This document shows, one piece after another, positions 9,738 through 17,740 of a stretch of 64,000 bases of DNA. The stretch's first letter is position 1; every line of letters starts with the position of its first letter. The translations under genes were made by a program, and so were the position numbers. Under the pieces are notes generated by a model that was not told the origin of the DNA, made no database searches, and was given only the letters and a program-made list of their open reading frames with translations. The stretch is from NCBI GenBank assembly GCA_943789485.1, contig CALSUH010000008.1, positions 124,001 to 188,000 on the forward strand. The letters run 5' to 3'. Origin of the DNA: an uncultured Pseudomonadales bacterium (GTDB taxonomy: Bacteria > Pseudomonadota > Gammaproteobacteria > Pseudomonadales > Pseudohongiellaceae).

Positions 9738-10601
9738 ATGAGCGCTGAAGAAAACGTCTACCGTCTAATTGTTGCTTGCCCGGACAAAGTAGGAATTGTC
9801 GCGGCTGTCAGTCAGATAGTAGCCGACCATGGAGGTTGGTTGCTAGAGTCAAATTACTTCTCTGATCACGAAACCGGATGGTTCTTTATGCGTAATGAAA
9901 TACGTGCAAGCTCCTTGCTGACAGATTTGCAGGAGTTTAGACGTAGCTTTACACCTATCGCTGAGAAGTACTCGATGAAATGGTATATCCGAGATACGGC
10001 AATTCAGCAGAAGGTCGTACTATTAGCGAGTCACGCATCTCATTGTTTGGCTGATCTATTGCACCGTTGGCATAGTGATGATCTAGATTGCGAAATTCCG
10101 TGTGTAATATCTAATCATGAAAACTTGCGTTCTATGGTTGAATGGCATGGGATTCCCTTTATTCACGTGCCTATAGGAAAAATTCAAAAACGACCGGCAT
10201 TCGAAAAAATAATGGAGTTAATCGATTCGCACGGTGCGGACACAATAGTGTTAGCACGGTTTATGCAAATTATCCCACCGGACATGTGTGGAAAATACAA
10301 AGGCCGGTTACTCAATATTCACCATAGTTTCTTGCCTTCTTTTGTTGGAGCTAACCCTTATGAAAAGGCATATGAAAGAGGGGTCAAGCTGATCGGTGCA
10401 ACCAGTCACTATGTGACCGAAGACCTAGATGAAGGACCTATAATAGAGCAAGATGTAATGAGAGTTGGGCATCGTCATAAAAAAGAAGACTTAGTACGCT
10501 TGGGCAAGGATGTTGAGAAGACAGTACTAGCGAGAGCGCTGCGTAACCATTTGGAAGACCGAGTTGTGGTACAGGGGTCGAAGACGGTCGTTTTTGACTA
10601 G
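9738..10601 (+). CDS. purU: Formyltetrahydrofolate deformylase
   Basis: 287 residues, the usual PurU length (about 280). An N-terminal ACT domain (residues 7-90; CPDKVGIVAAVSQIV) precedes a formyltransferase-like catalytic domain (90-287) with NIHHSFLPSF and the conserved Asp in EDLDEGPIIEQD. PurU hydrolyses 10-formyl-tetrahydrofolate to formate and tetrahydrofolate, balancing one-carbon pools; the ACT domain senses Met/Gly in known enzymes. It stands alone, with the tRNA-Ser array beginning just 9 bases after its stop codon. Confidence 0.95.
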   Translation: MSAEENVYRLIVACPDKVGIVAAVSQIVADHGGWLLESNYFSDHETGWFFMRNEIRASSLLTDLQEFRRSFTPIAEKYSMKWYIRDTAIQQKVVLLASHASHCLADLLHRWHSDDLDCEIPCVISNHENLRSMVEWHGIPFIHVPIGKIQKRPAFEKIMELIDSHGADTIVLARFMQIIPPDMCGKYKGRLLNIHHSFLPSFVGANPYEKAYERGVKLIGATSHYVTEDLDEGPIIEQDVMRVGHRHKKEDLVRLGKDVEKTVLARALRNHLEDRVVVQGSKTVVFD

Positions 10602-10640
10602 ATAGCACTCTAAAGTTTCCCCTATACGCCCTTAGCAGGG

Positions 10641-10777
10641 GATTCGAACCCTCGATAAAGTTTCCCCTATACGCCCTTAGCAGGGGATACGATATTGATT
10701 GTAGCGACTGACTGCTAGGTTGTTTCTGATGCTGGGTAGTGCGATTGGGTTGAACTTTATGCGCTGAAGACCTCTCC
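10641..10777 (-). pseudogene. Truncated tRNA-Ser fragment, leftmost copy
   Basis: Same layout as the copies at 10978 and 11330, but the acceptor 3' strand is missing. After the T-loop sequence it runs straight into a second short copy of the anticodon/variable region (10611-10640). The 5'-like octamer at 10770-10777 reads GGAGAGGT instead of GGAGAGAT. Confidence 0.6.
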
Positions 10778-10977
10778 GATAAATGCACTGAATTGAGCGC
10801 TGTACTCGAACTCGTCGCCCGGGATTCATTTTGAAATTAGCTTAGCTAATTACAAAACCCCTTCGGGGCGGCCTTTGGCCGTGTGCGCTGCTACGCAGCT
10901 TGCGAACCGGAGGCTTCTCTTCCAATCTCTCTCCGCCATAACCAAAAAACCCGACTTAAAGTCGGGTTTTTTGGTTA

Positions 10978-11129
10978 TGGCGGAGAGAGAGGGATTCGAA
11001 CCCTCGATAAAGTTTCCCCTATACGCCCTTAGCAGGGGATACGATATTGATTGTAGCGACTGACTGCTAGGTTGTTTCTGATGCTGGGTAGTGCGATTGG
11101 GTTGAACTTTATGCGCTGAAGATCTCTCC
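10978..11129 (-). pseudogene. Pseudo-tRNA-Ser: 3' half with replaced D-arm region
   Basis: On the minus strand bases 11038-10978 equal the intact tRNA-Ser from the anticodon loop (GCU) through variable arm, T-arm, acceptor strand and CCA. Upstream, the D-arm and most of the 5' anticodon stem are replaced by about 85 unrelated bases. GGAGAGAT, identical to the first eight bases of tRNA-Ser, appears at 11129-11122. It could still close an acceptor stem, but there is no D-arm, so a working tRNA is unlikely. Confidence 0.65.
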
Positions 11130-11329
11130 GATAAATGCACTGAATTGAGCGCTGTACTCGAACTCGTCGCCCGGGATTCATTTTGAAATTAGCTTAGCTA
11201 ATTACAAAACCCCTTCGGGGCGGCCTTTGGCCGTGTGCGCTGCTACGCAGCTTGCGAACCGGAGGCTTCTCTTCCAATCTCTCTCCGCCATAACCAAAAA
11301 ACCCGACTTAAAGTCGGGTTTTTTGGTTA

Positions 11330-11481
11330 TGGCGGAGAGAGAGGGATTCGAACCCTCGATAAAGTTTCCCCTATACGCCCTTAGCAGGGGATACGATATT
11401 GATTGTAGCGACTGACTGCTAGGTTGTTTCTGATGCTGGGTAGTGCGATTGGGTTGAACTTTATGCGCTGAAGATCTCTCC
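11330..11481 (-). pseudogene. Pseudo-tRNA-Ser, second full copy
   Basis: This matches the copy 352 bases to its left: 3' half from the anticodon loop to CCA at 11390-11330, replaced D-arm segment, and GGAGAGAT at 11481-11474. Confidence 0.65.
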
Positions 11482-11629
11482 GATAAATGCACTGAATTGA
11501 GCGCTGTACTCGAACTCGTCGCCCGGGATTCATTTTGAAATTAGCTTAGCTAATTACAAAACCTCTTCGGGGCGGCCTTTGGCCGTGTGCGCTGCTACGC
11601 AGCTTGCGAACCGGAGGCTTCTCTTCCAA

Positions 11630-11694
11630 TCTCTCTCCGCCATAACCAAAAAACCCGACTTAAAGTCGGGTTTTTTGGTTATGGCGGAGAGAGA
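11630..11694 (-). terminator. Terminator palindrome of tRNA-Ser that mirrors the tRNA 3' end
   Basis: A perfect 65-base palindrome (32-base arms, one central base) centred on AAACCCGACTTAAAGTCGGG. On the minus strand it gives a GC-rich stem followed by a T-run, so it is a good terminator for tRNA-Ser. The arms extend outward so that one is the last 13 bases of the tRNA (acceptor strand plus CCA) and the other is their inverted copy. Identical palindromes occur at 10926-10990 and 11278-11342 in the repeat units. Confidence 0.8.
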
Positions 11695-11771
11695 GGGATT
11701 CGAACCCTCGATAAAGTTTCCCCTATACGCCCTTAGCAGGGGCGCGCCTTCAGCCACTCGGCCATCTCTCC
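11682..11771 (-). tRNA. tRNA-Ser(GCU)
   Basis: 90 bases with encoded CCA. Acceptor stem GGAGAGA / TCTCTCC with discriminator G; anticodon stem CGCCC / GGGCG around loop CTGCTAA gives anticodon GCT (reads AGC/AGU); long variable arm as in class II tRNAs; T-loop GGTTCGAATCC. It is the only complete copy; 3' halves are repeated downstream of it on the same strand. Confidence 0.95.
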
Positions 11772-11863
11772 ATAAATCGAATTCTGGGGTGGTTTCTATC
11801 AATCCACCTATCCAAAAATCGCGGGCATAATAACACAGACCCACAGGCTACAGAAGTAGGGTT

Positions 11864-13051
11864 CTAAACTACTTCATTATCCTGAAACTGCTTGATTTCA
11901 TTGGCCTCGAAGCCCAGATCAGAAAGGATCTCTTCAGTGTGTTCTCCCAGCGCTGGAACTGGCCCCAAACTGGGCTCATAACTACTATTATTCCCCGGTG
12001 GTTTGAAGCTTTTCACGCTTCCCTTGGGGGTGTCTGTGTCAATCAGACGGTTGAGAGCTCGTAGCTGTGGGTGATCCCAGACTTCGGGCATGTCATTCAC
12101 GTTCGCGAAGGCTATTTGAGCCTGATCTAGCTTGGTTGCTACCTCTATAGACGTGAATGTAGAGAACCTGGCTTCTATTATCTCTTTTAGGGCTTCTCGA
12201 TTGGATGATCTTGAGACGTTCTTGGCGAATCTTGAATCGTTAGTAAGTTCGGGCCGCTCTAGGACGCTTTCGCAGAATGCCGCCCATTCTCGCTCGTTCT
12301 GTATGCCCAGCATGATAACTTTCTCATCACTGGTTACGAATGCCCCATAGGGGTAGATGCTGGCGTGGTCTGAGCCGGTTCTGGCTGGGGGAGATGCTCC
12401 ATCAAAGGCGTAGTTCAGTGGGAAGCCCATCCATTCGACCATGGCTTCTAGCATGGAGATGTCGATGTTGCTGCCTTGGTTAGTCTTCGAGCGTTGAATT
12501 AGCGCTGCTAGTATCGCCGTCTGCGCCTGCATGCCTGCTGCTATGTCCGCTATAGAGATGCCGCTCTTAACCATTTCATTCTGGGTGCCGGTGATGCTGA
12601 GGAATCCGGCTTCTGCCTGTACTAACAGATCGTAGGCCTTTTTGTTCTGGTACGGGCCATCGGCTCCGTAACCGGAGATATTACAGACGATGAGTTTCTC
12701 GTATTTGTCGTGCAGCTGTTCGAAATCCAACCCCATCTTGCGGGTTGCTCCTGGCGCTAGGTTCTGCACGAGTACGTCACTTGTTGCCAACAGCCGCTGC
12801 AAGATCAGTCCGGAGTCGTGATGCTTTAAATCCAGCGTTAGGCTTTGCTTCGATCTATTCGTCCAGACAAAGTGTGAGGATTGACCCAGTACACGATCAT
12901 CATAGTGGCGGGCGAAGTCTCCGCTGAATCTTCGTTCTACTTTAATAACGCGCGCGCCAAGTTCTGCGAGTTGCCGAGTGCACAGGGGAGCGGCGATCGC
13001 GTGCTCTAGTGAAACTACTGTTATGCCAGTAAGTGGAGGAGTGTTGCTCAT
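11864..13051 (-). CDS. Family III CoA-transferase (CaiB/BaiF), probable itaconate/mesaconate type
   Basis: 395 residues, the normal family length. N-terminal GITVVSLEHAIAAPLCTRQL, then GYGADGPYQNKKAYDLLVQAEAG, in which D141 fits the catalytic Asp that carries the acyl anhydride and CoA thioester in this family. C-terminal PALGEHTEEILSDLGF is the usual closing motif. The enzyme moves CoA between acids without ATP. Its start overlaps the stop of the hydratase upstream (TAATG), so the two are co-translated. With the divergent lyase and MaoC genes next door it fits Ict-like itaconate:CoA transfer; the exact acid is inference. Confidence 0.85.
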   Translation of the reverse strand: MSNTPPLTGITVVSLEHAIAAPLCTRQLAELGARVIKVERRFSGDFARHYDDRVLGQSSHFVWTNRSKQSLTLDLKHHDSGLILQRLLATSDVLVQNLAPGATRKMGLDFEQLHDKYEKLIVCNISGYGADGPYQNKKAYDLLVQAEAGFLSITGTQNEMVKSGISIADIAAGMQAQTAILAALIQRSKTNQGSNIDISMLEAMVEWMGFPLNYAFDGASPPARTGSDHASIYPYGAFVTSDEKVIMLGIQNEREWAAFCESVLERPELTNDSRFAKNVSRSSNREALKEIIEARFSTFTSIEVATKLDQAQIAFANVNDMPEVWDHPQLRALNRLIDTDTPKGSVKSFKPPGNNSSYEPSLGPVPALGEHTEEILSDLGFEANEIKQFQDNEVV

Positions 13052-13914
13052 TATGTGCTGGCCAGCTCTGCTCGCGCTTCCATGCAGAGATTGCCGGCGT
13101 TGTCTGCGATCCAGAGTTTAGCGTTGCCCGTGTTGTCCGGCTTAGTGCCACAAACCTGAAATGACTCTATGTCGAATACCGGTTTCATCGCCTTGAAGCT
13201 AAAACCGGATAAGGTCGCGCTGGGATAATTGTCGGCGAGTAACTCCAGCAGGAAAGTAGCTAGCAGCGGGCCATGCACAACGAGTCCAGGGTAGGATTCG
13301 ACGTCCTTCGCATAGGCTCGGTCATAGTGAATTCTATGGCCATTAAAAGTCAGGGCTGAATAACGGAAAAGCAGGACCGGGTCCGGCGTGACCGTGCGTG
13401 CGAAGTCATGCTCCTCATCGGCCTTGAGAGGAGGCTGCGCAGAGATATTCCCGGTGGGCATATCTCTGTAGACAATGTCGTGTTCTTCGATCAACAACAC
13501 ACCCGAGGAGTCGGACAGCTCATGTGCTACACAGACGAAGCCGAGGCTGCCGGATCGTCCCTGTTTCAGTTTAATCGATTGAATCGTAGAGCGGCGTTCA
13601 ATAGCCTCGCCAACTACTAAGGGACGGATGAAGTTCAGCCTACTACCGGCCCACATGCGTCGCGGAAGGGGAATGGGTGGTAAAAAGTCGCCGCGGTGTG
13701 GATGCCCGTCTTCGGCAAGTTCAGACTGCTTCGAAGGCTCAAGGAAGTACAGCCAATGCCAGAGCGGGGGCAGGGTATCGCCAAGTGAGAAGGTGGTGTT
13801 ATTCCGATCCAGTGTCGCGGCGAGACCTTCCATAGGCGCTATTGTTAGGGTGCTTGAGGCGGACTGCGTCTTGCCTATCCATTCGGAAAATTGCTGCTGC
13901 GAATTTTTTTGCAT
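13051..13914 (-). CDS. MaoC/FAS1-like hydratase, itaconyl- or mesaconyl-C4-CoA hydratase type
   Basis: 287 residues, matching double-hotdog hydratases such as Pseudomonas Ich and Chloroflexus mesaconyl-C4-CoA hydratase (about 280). N-terminal half has LPPLWHWLYFLEP, HPHRGDFLPPIPLPRRMWAGS and a typical FVCVAHELSDSSG strand. C-terminal half has LLFRYSALTFNGHRIHYDRAYA, the hotdog motif with the catalytic His/Asp region, then PGLVVHGPLLATFLLELL. It would hydrate an unsaturated dicarboxyl-CoA to citramalyl-CoA. It is first in a two-gene unit with the CoA-transferase, divergent from 14133. Confidence 0.82.
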   Translation of the reverse strand: MQKNSQQQFSEWIGKTQSASSTLTIAPMEGLAATLDRNNTTFSLGDTLPPLWHWLYFLEPSKQSELAEDGHPHRGDFLPPIPLPRRMWAGSRLNFIRPLVVGEAIERRSTIQSIKLKQGRSGSLGFVCVAHELSDSSGVLLIEEHDIVYRDMPTGNISAQPPLKADEEHDFARTVTPDPVLLFRYSALTFNGHRIHYDRAYAKDVESYPGLVVHGPLLATFLLELLADNYPSATLSGFSFKAMKPVFDIESFQVCGTKPDNTGNAKLWIADNAGNLCMEARAELAST

Positions 13915-13951
13915 TGTGGGCGACTCTATCCGTATTTGGTCGTTGCTGCTT

Positions 13952-13981
13952 GTAACTATCTCTAACTATCTCTAACTATCC
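13952..13981. repeat. Three 10-bp direct repeats in the divergent promoter region
   Basis: The decamer CTAACTATCT, or a one-base variant of it, occurs three times end to end between the divergent hydratase (start 13914) and MaoC gene (start 14133). One-turn spacing would put a regulator on one DNA face. The remaining intergenic bases show no clear promoter to my eye. Confidence 0.4.
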
Positions 13982-14132
13982 GGACACCGCAAAGGGTGCT
14001 AACTTGATAGAATCTAATGGATGATAGTACAAGATGCTAATAAAATAAGCTTTGAAAAGTATCTCGCTCTCTATCGCCTATCTATATTGAGAATAGAGTA
14101 GAAGCACCTATGAACATAGCTGGAGTCATCGA

Positions 14133-14585
14133 GTGAAAGGAAAGTATTTTGAAGAGCTAGAGGTCGGAATGTTGTTTGAACATCAGCCCCACCGCACGGT
14201 GACAGAGACTGATAACCTACTGTTCAGCACCATGACCCATAACCCGCAGCCGCTGCATATCGATGCGCAGTTCGCGAAAACAACACAGTTCGGGCAGATA
14301 TTAGTGAATAGCTATTTCACGCTTGGCCTGGTGGTTGGCTTGTCCGTTGGCGATACGACATTGGGCACAACGATTGGTAATCTGGGGATGGATAAGGTGG
14401 AGTTTCCCAATCCGGTCTTTATCGGCGATACCCTCCGTGCGCAAACGAAAATAATAGACAAGCGTGAGTCAAAATCCAAGATCGATAGAGGCATCGTTTG
14501 GTTCGAACATCTGGGTATCAACCAGCGAGACGAAATTGTTTGTGAGTGTATTAGAAAGGGTATGATGCTCCGGCTACCAACATGA
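14133..14585 (+). CDS. MaoC-family acyl-CoA hydratase, single hotdog
   Basis: 150 residues from GTG 14133 (GGAG seven bases upstream). Single hotdog domain of the R-specific hydratase type: YFEELEVGMLFEHQPHRTVTETDN near the start, then the active-site stretch HNPQPLHIDAQFAKTTQFGQ with Asp and His. Yersinia RipB and related itaconyl-CoA hydratases have this size and architecture. It leads a three-gene unit with the lyase and the acyl-CoA dehydrogenase. Having both this and the 287-residue hydratase in one cluster is unusual; one may act on mesaconyl-CoA and the other on itaconyl-CoA, which is inference. Confidence 0.82.
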   Translation: MKGKYFEELEVGMLFEHQPHRTVTETDNLLFSTMTHNPQPLHIDAQFAKTTQFGQILVNSYFTLGLVVGLSVGDTTLGTTIGNLGMDKVEFPNPVFIGDTLRAQTKIIDKRESKSKIDRGIVWFEHLGINQRDEIVCECIRKGMMLRLPT

Positions 14586-14631
14586 ACATTATGTGTAAGC
14601 TACCGTTAAAGGCAGTACACAGGAGTGATAA

Positions 14632-15525
14632 ATGACATTGCGAAGATCTATACACTTCGTCCCCGGTGGCAACGAGAAGATGCTGAATAAGGCCTTAGGC
14701 CTTGCCGCGGATTCCTTAATTCTCGACTTGGAAGATTCGGTAACGCCAGACCGCAAGGGCATAGCTCGAGATGAAGTCTGTGATTGGCTAGCTAATGCTA
14801 ACTTCAAGAACCAAGAAAAACTCGTTCGCATAAACCCCATGGATTCTGAATGGGGTAGGGAAGATCTAGAGGCGGTGTTGCAACACCGGCCCGACGGCAT
14901 CGTGTTGCCTAAGGTGTTAGATCTCAAGGCCGTGCATGCTGTCGATCAACTAATTATCAATCAAGAAAAAGTCGCGGGCGCTGACTACAGTGATATAAAG
15001 CTGTTGTTGATCGGCACCGAGATGGCTGCGGCGGTATTCAATCTCGCGCAAATGGTTAATCACGAACGCGTTGATGGTGTCACCTGGGGGGCGGAGGACT
15101 TGTCTGTCTCGCTTGGAGCGAGAGCGAAGCGTGATGAGCAAGGGAATTACTTAGAAGTGTTTAGCTTTGTACGTTCGATGTGCCTGCTCGCTGCAGTAGC
15201 AGCCAAAGTGCAGCCGATTGATGCGGTGTATGTCGACATCAAAAACACTGAGGGTTTAGCAAAAGAATGTAAGACGGCAGCGGACATGGGTTTTACCGCG
15301 AAGCTGACCATTCACCCCGATCAGATTGATATTGTGAATGAAGCGTTCACACCAAGTGTCGCCGAGATAGACGCGGCGACAGCGCTTGTGGCTGCATTCG
15401 AAGAGCAGGAAGCTAAAGGGGCAATGGCCTTTAAATTCGACGGCGAGATGGTCGATGTGCCTCACCTAAAACGAGCGCAACAAGTACTGGCGCTGGCGCG
15501 GCGCAATGCTTCGGAGAATAGCTAG
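14632..15525 (+). CDS. CitE/HpcH-family CoA lyase, probable citramalyl-CoA lyase
   Basis: 297 residues with AGGAG upstream of ATG. TIM-barrel lyase of the citrate lyase beta / malyl-CoA lyase family: RRSIHFVPGGNEKM, SLILDLEDSVTPDRK (metal-binding Asp/Glu), GTEMAAA, and TWGAEDLSVSLGA (second metal-binding pair). CoA-linked relatives cleave malyl- or citramalyl-CoA to acetyl-CoA plus glyoxylate or pyruvate. In itaconate degradation this is the last step (Ccl, giving acetyl-CoA and pyruvate). The neighbours on both sides fit that pathway. Citrate lyase proper is ruled out by the absence of alpha and gamma subunits. Confidence 0.85.
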   Translation: MTLRRSIHFVPGGNEKMLNKALGLAADSLILDLEDSVTPDRKGIARDEVCDWLANANFKNQEKLVRINPMDSEWGREDLEAVLQHRPDGIVLPKVLDLKAVHAVDQLIINQEKVAGADYSDIKLLLIGTEMAAAVFNLAQMVNHERVDGVTWGAEDLSVSLGARAKRDEQGNYLEVFSFVRSMCLLAAVAAKVQPIDAVYVDIKNTEGLAKECKTAADMGFTAKLTIHPDQIDIVNEAFTPSVAEIDAATALVAAFEEQEAKGAMAFKFDGEMVDVPHLKRAQQVLALARRNASENS

Positions 15526-15527
15526 CC

Positions 15528-16694
15528 GTGAATTTTATTGAGACACAAGAACAAGGTCTGATTCGAGAATCGATCCGCAAGCTCTGCAGTGGCTATCCCG
15601 ATGACTACTGGGAGCAATGTGATAGAGAAAAAAAATACCCATTAGCCTTTTTCAACGAAGTCGCAAAGGCAGGCTGGATCGGCATAGCCATGCCTGAAAA
15701 ATACGGCGGCGCAGGCAAGGGCATTCAAGAAGCGGCTATCGTGTTGGAGGAAGTTGCTGCGTCCGGCGCCGCAATGAATGGCGCGACACCACTACACCTA
15801 TCGATCTTTGGCATGCACCCAGTGGTAAAGCACGGCAGCGAAGCTATGCGGGAGAAATACCTGCCTGCGGTTGCTAGTGGTGAGCTACAAGTTGCCTTCG
15901 GGGTTACCGAACCGGATGCCGGCAGCGATACAACCTCCATCGAAACCTTTGCAAAAAGGCACGACGATCACTATCTAGTGAGAGGACGAAAAGTCTGGAC
16001 GACTAAGGCGTTTGAATCTGAACGAGTGCTGTTGTTGGTGCGTACGACCCCGAAAGACAAAGTGAAGCGCAAGACCGATGGCATGACTCTGCTGCTGGCT
16101 GAGCTGCAAAAGCCAGAAGTACACATTTCGGCGATTGAAAAGCTAGGTCGCAACGCAGTTCGAACCTGCGAAGTAGTTTATGACGATTTAAAGGTTTCAA
16201 TTCAGGACAGAGTAGGTGAAGAAGGCGAGGGCTTTCGCTATTTGCTCGATGGCTTGAACGCGGAACGCATTCTTATCGCCGCCGAGTCGATTGGCATAGG
16301 CAGGGCAGCACTGCGCCGCGCTGTGCAATACGCGAACGACCGAGTCGTCTTCGACCGTCCTATCGGCAAGAACCAAGGCATTGCCTTTCCCTTGGCAGAG
16401 GCGCGCATGAAACTCGATGCCGCTGATTTGATGACGAAGAAGGCTGCCTGGTTAATAGATAACGGGCAACGCTGCGGTGCTGAAGCGAATATGGCGAAGT
16501 GGCTAGCAGCCGAAGCTGGATTTTTCGCGGCCGATGCGGCGATTCAGACCCACGGTGGTTTCGGGTACGCAAGAGAATACCATGTCGAGCGTTACTGGCG
16601 TGAGGCAAGGCTAATGAAGCTCGCGCCTATTTCCCAAGAAATGATTCTAAATTTTGTCTCAGAACATGTGTTAGGTTTGCCGCGCTCTTATTGA
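15528..16694 (+). CDS. Acyl-CoA dehydrogenase family protein
   Basis: 388 residues from GTG 15528, two bases after the lyase stop. All three acyl-CoA dehydrogenase domains are present: FGVTEPDAGSDTTS and VWTTKAFES (FAD contact), RIGIGRA-type helix, and QTHGGFGYAREYHVERYWREARL near the C-terminus. Where most members have YEGT with the catalytic Glu, this one reads LAPISQEMI, so the base must come from elsewhere. The Pseudomonas itaconate operon also contains an acyl-CoA dehydrogenase of unclear role. Electrons would go to ETF and then ETF-QO (52397). Confidence 0.85.
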   Translation: MNFIETQEQGLIRESIRKLCSGYPDDYWEQCDREKKYPLAFFNEVAKAGWIGIAMPEKYGGAGKGIQEAAIVLEEVAASGAAMNGATPLHLSIFGMHPVVKHGSEAMREKYLPAVASGELQVAFGVTEPDAGSDTTSIETFAKRHDDHYLVRGRKVWTTKAFESERVLLLVRTTPKDKVKRKTDGMTLLLAELQKPEVHISAIEKLGRNAVRTCEVVYDDLKVSIQDRVGEEGEGFRYLLDGLNAERILIAAESIGIGRAALRRAVQYANDRVVFDRPIGKNQGIAFPLAEARMKLDAADLMTKKAAWLIDNGQRCGAEANMAKWLAAEAGFFAADAAIQTHGGFGYAREYHVERYWREARLMKLAPISQEMILNFVSEHVLGLPRSY

Positions 16695-16724
16695 TTTAAG
16701 CGGCGATTTTCGTACCCGACGTGG

Positions 16725-16740
16725 CTGGGCTTCGGCCCAG
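16725..16740 (+). terminator. Candidate hairpin after acyl-CoA dehydrogenase
   Basis: CTGGGC-TTCG-GCCCAG forms a six-pair stem on a stable TTCG tetraloop, 31 bases after the stop. The T-run is weak, so it may only help stop transcription or protect the mRNA end. Confidence 0.4.
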
Positions 16741-16870
16741 TTCAGTATTCTGGCTTCTTTTGAGAAAGCCTACCGTATGGGTGCTCAGTTAATCGAAAAG
16801 AAGTTTCAAATACCAAGAATATCGACTATAAAACACCCTCGCTAAGCGCATACACTCCACAGGATTAGCT

Positions 16871-17740
16871 ATGAGACCTGCAATAAAAAGAACAAAAAAC
16901 CACCTACTACTGCTCGCTATCAGCCTTCTTCTTAGCCTGTGCCTAAACAGCGTGTCCGCTCAAGAGCTTAGTCAGAACGACGATCCAGAATTCCAGCGAG
17001 TCGCACCGTTCCAGGTGTTCGATAATCTCTACTACGTTGGCGCCAAATGGGTCTCTGCTTGGTTATTAGAAACCGATCAGGGTCTAATCCTGTTTGACAC
17101 GCTCTATGGCGAGCTAACTGATCTCGTCATCGATGGCATTCGTGAGCTTGGCTTCGATCCTAACGCTATTCGCTATGTGGTGGTGACTCATGCGCATTAC
17201 GATCATATTGGTGGTGCTAAGCGTATGCAGGATGAGTTTGGAGCGGTGGTCTTAATGACAGAGGAAGACTGGGCAATGGTAGATGAAGAGCCCATCTATC
17301 AGGCATACCCAAAGCCAATGCGCCATCTTGTGGTAACCGACAACGGCACAGTGAACCTCGGTCGCACAGGACTGCGTTTCGTCAAGACACCCGGTCATAC
17401 AACCGGTGTCGCCTCAACACGCTTCACCGTGTATGACAATGGCTTTCCCTTTCAGGCCTTCATGTTCGGCGGTGTGGGGCTCAATTTCGAAGGCGTAGAG
17501 CGCACGCAGATGTACATTGCGAGTGTGAAACGCCTGCAGAAAATGGGCGACATCGAAGTCAATATTCCCAATCACGCAGCCTCAGGTGATGTTTTTGAGC
17601 GTTACGAGTTATTAAAGCAGCGCGCAGAAGGCCAGCCGCATCCCTTTATCGACCCACAGGGCTACACTGCTTGGCTAGATGAGCTGCTGGTCGCTGCCGA
17701 GGCGAAGCTAGCCGAAGAAAAAGCTGCAGCGGGACAGTAA
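16871..17740 (+). CDS. Exported metallo-beta-lactamase-fold hydrolase, B3-like
   Basis: 289 residues with a long signal peptide (about 1-30, cleavage SVSA/QE). The metal motif HAHYDH is complete (H107, H109, D111, H112), followed by GHTTG (third zinc site His) and IPNHAASGDVF at the end. The order and the N-terminal FQVFDNLYYVGAKWVSAWLLET resemble subclass B3 metallo-beta-lactamases and related periplasmic hydrolases. Antibiotic hydrolysis cannot be claimed; many such marine proteins act on other esters or lactones. It is monocistronic. Confidence 0.85.
   Translation: MRPAIKRTKNHLLLLAISLLLSLCLNSVSAQELSQNDDPEFQRVAPFQVFDNLYYVGAKWVSAWLLETDQGLILFDTLYGELTDLVIDGIRELGFDPNAIRYVVVTHAHYDHIGGAKRMQDEFGAVVLMTEEDWAMVDEEPIYQAYPKPMRHLVVTDNGTVNLGRTGLRFVKTPGHTTGVASTRFTVYDNGFPFQAFMFGGVGLNFEGVERTQMYIASVKRLQKMGDIEVNIPNHAASGDVFERYELLKQRAEGQPHPFIDPQGYTAWLDELLVAAEAKLAEEKAAAGQ

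Larger units (their letters stand above)
10611..11743. repeat. 352-bp tandem array of tRNA-Ser 3' halves
   Basis: Three near-identical units of exactly 352 bases (10641-10992, 10993-11344, 11345-11696) are followed by the first 47 bases of a fourth, which merges into the intact tRNA-Ser. A 30-base fragment (10611-10640) repeats part of the unit at the left end. I see only about two substitutions between units: CCTCTCC against TCTCTCC in unit 1, and CCTCTTCGG against CCCCTTCGG in unit 3. So the duplication is recent or kept uniform. Each unit holds the 3' half of tRNA-Ser (minus strand), a 65-base palindrome and a block of three small hairpins (10858-10899 in unit 1). No protein gene is credible here. 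Confidence 0.9.

Noticed and set aside
10611..11743. Possible CRISPR array
   Set aside because: The 352-base units are identical throughout, with no short repeats and unique spacers and no cas genes.
10850..11844. Repeated open frames on both strands (for example MAEREGFEPS-type and RFASCVAAHTAKGRPE-type proteins)
   Set aside because: They are translations of tRNA-Ser and its repeat units, a well-known annotation artefact; no ribosome-binding sites.
16871..17740. Antibiotic-resistance metallo-beta-lactamase
   Set aside because: Only the fold and metal motif are shown; many exported relatives in marine bacteria are not lactamases and there is no resistance context.
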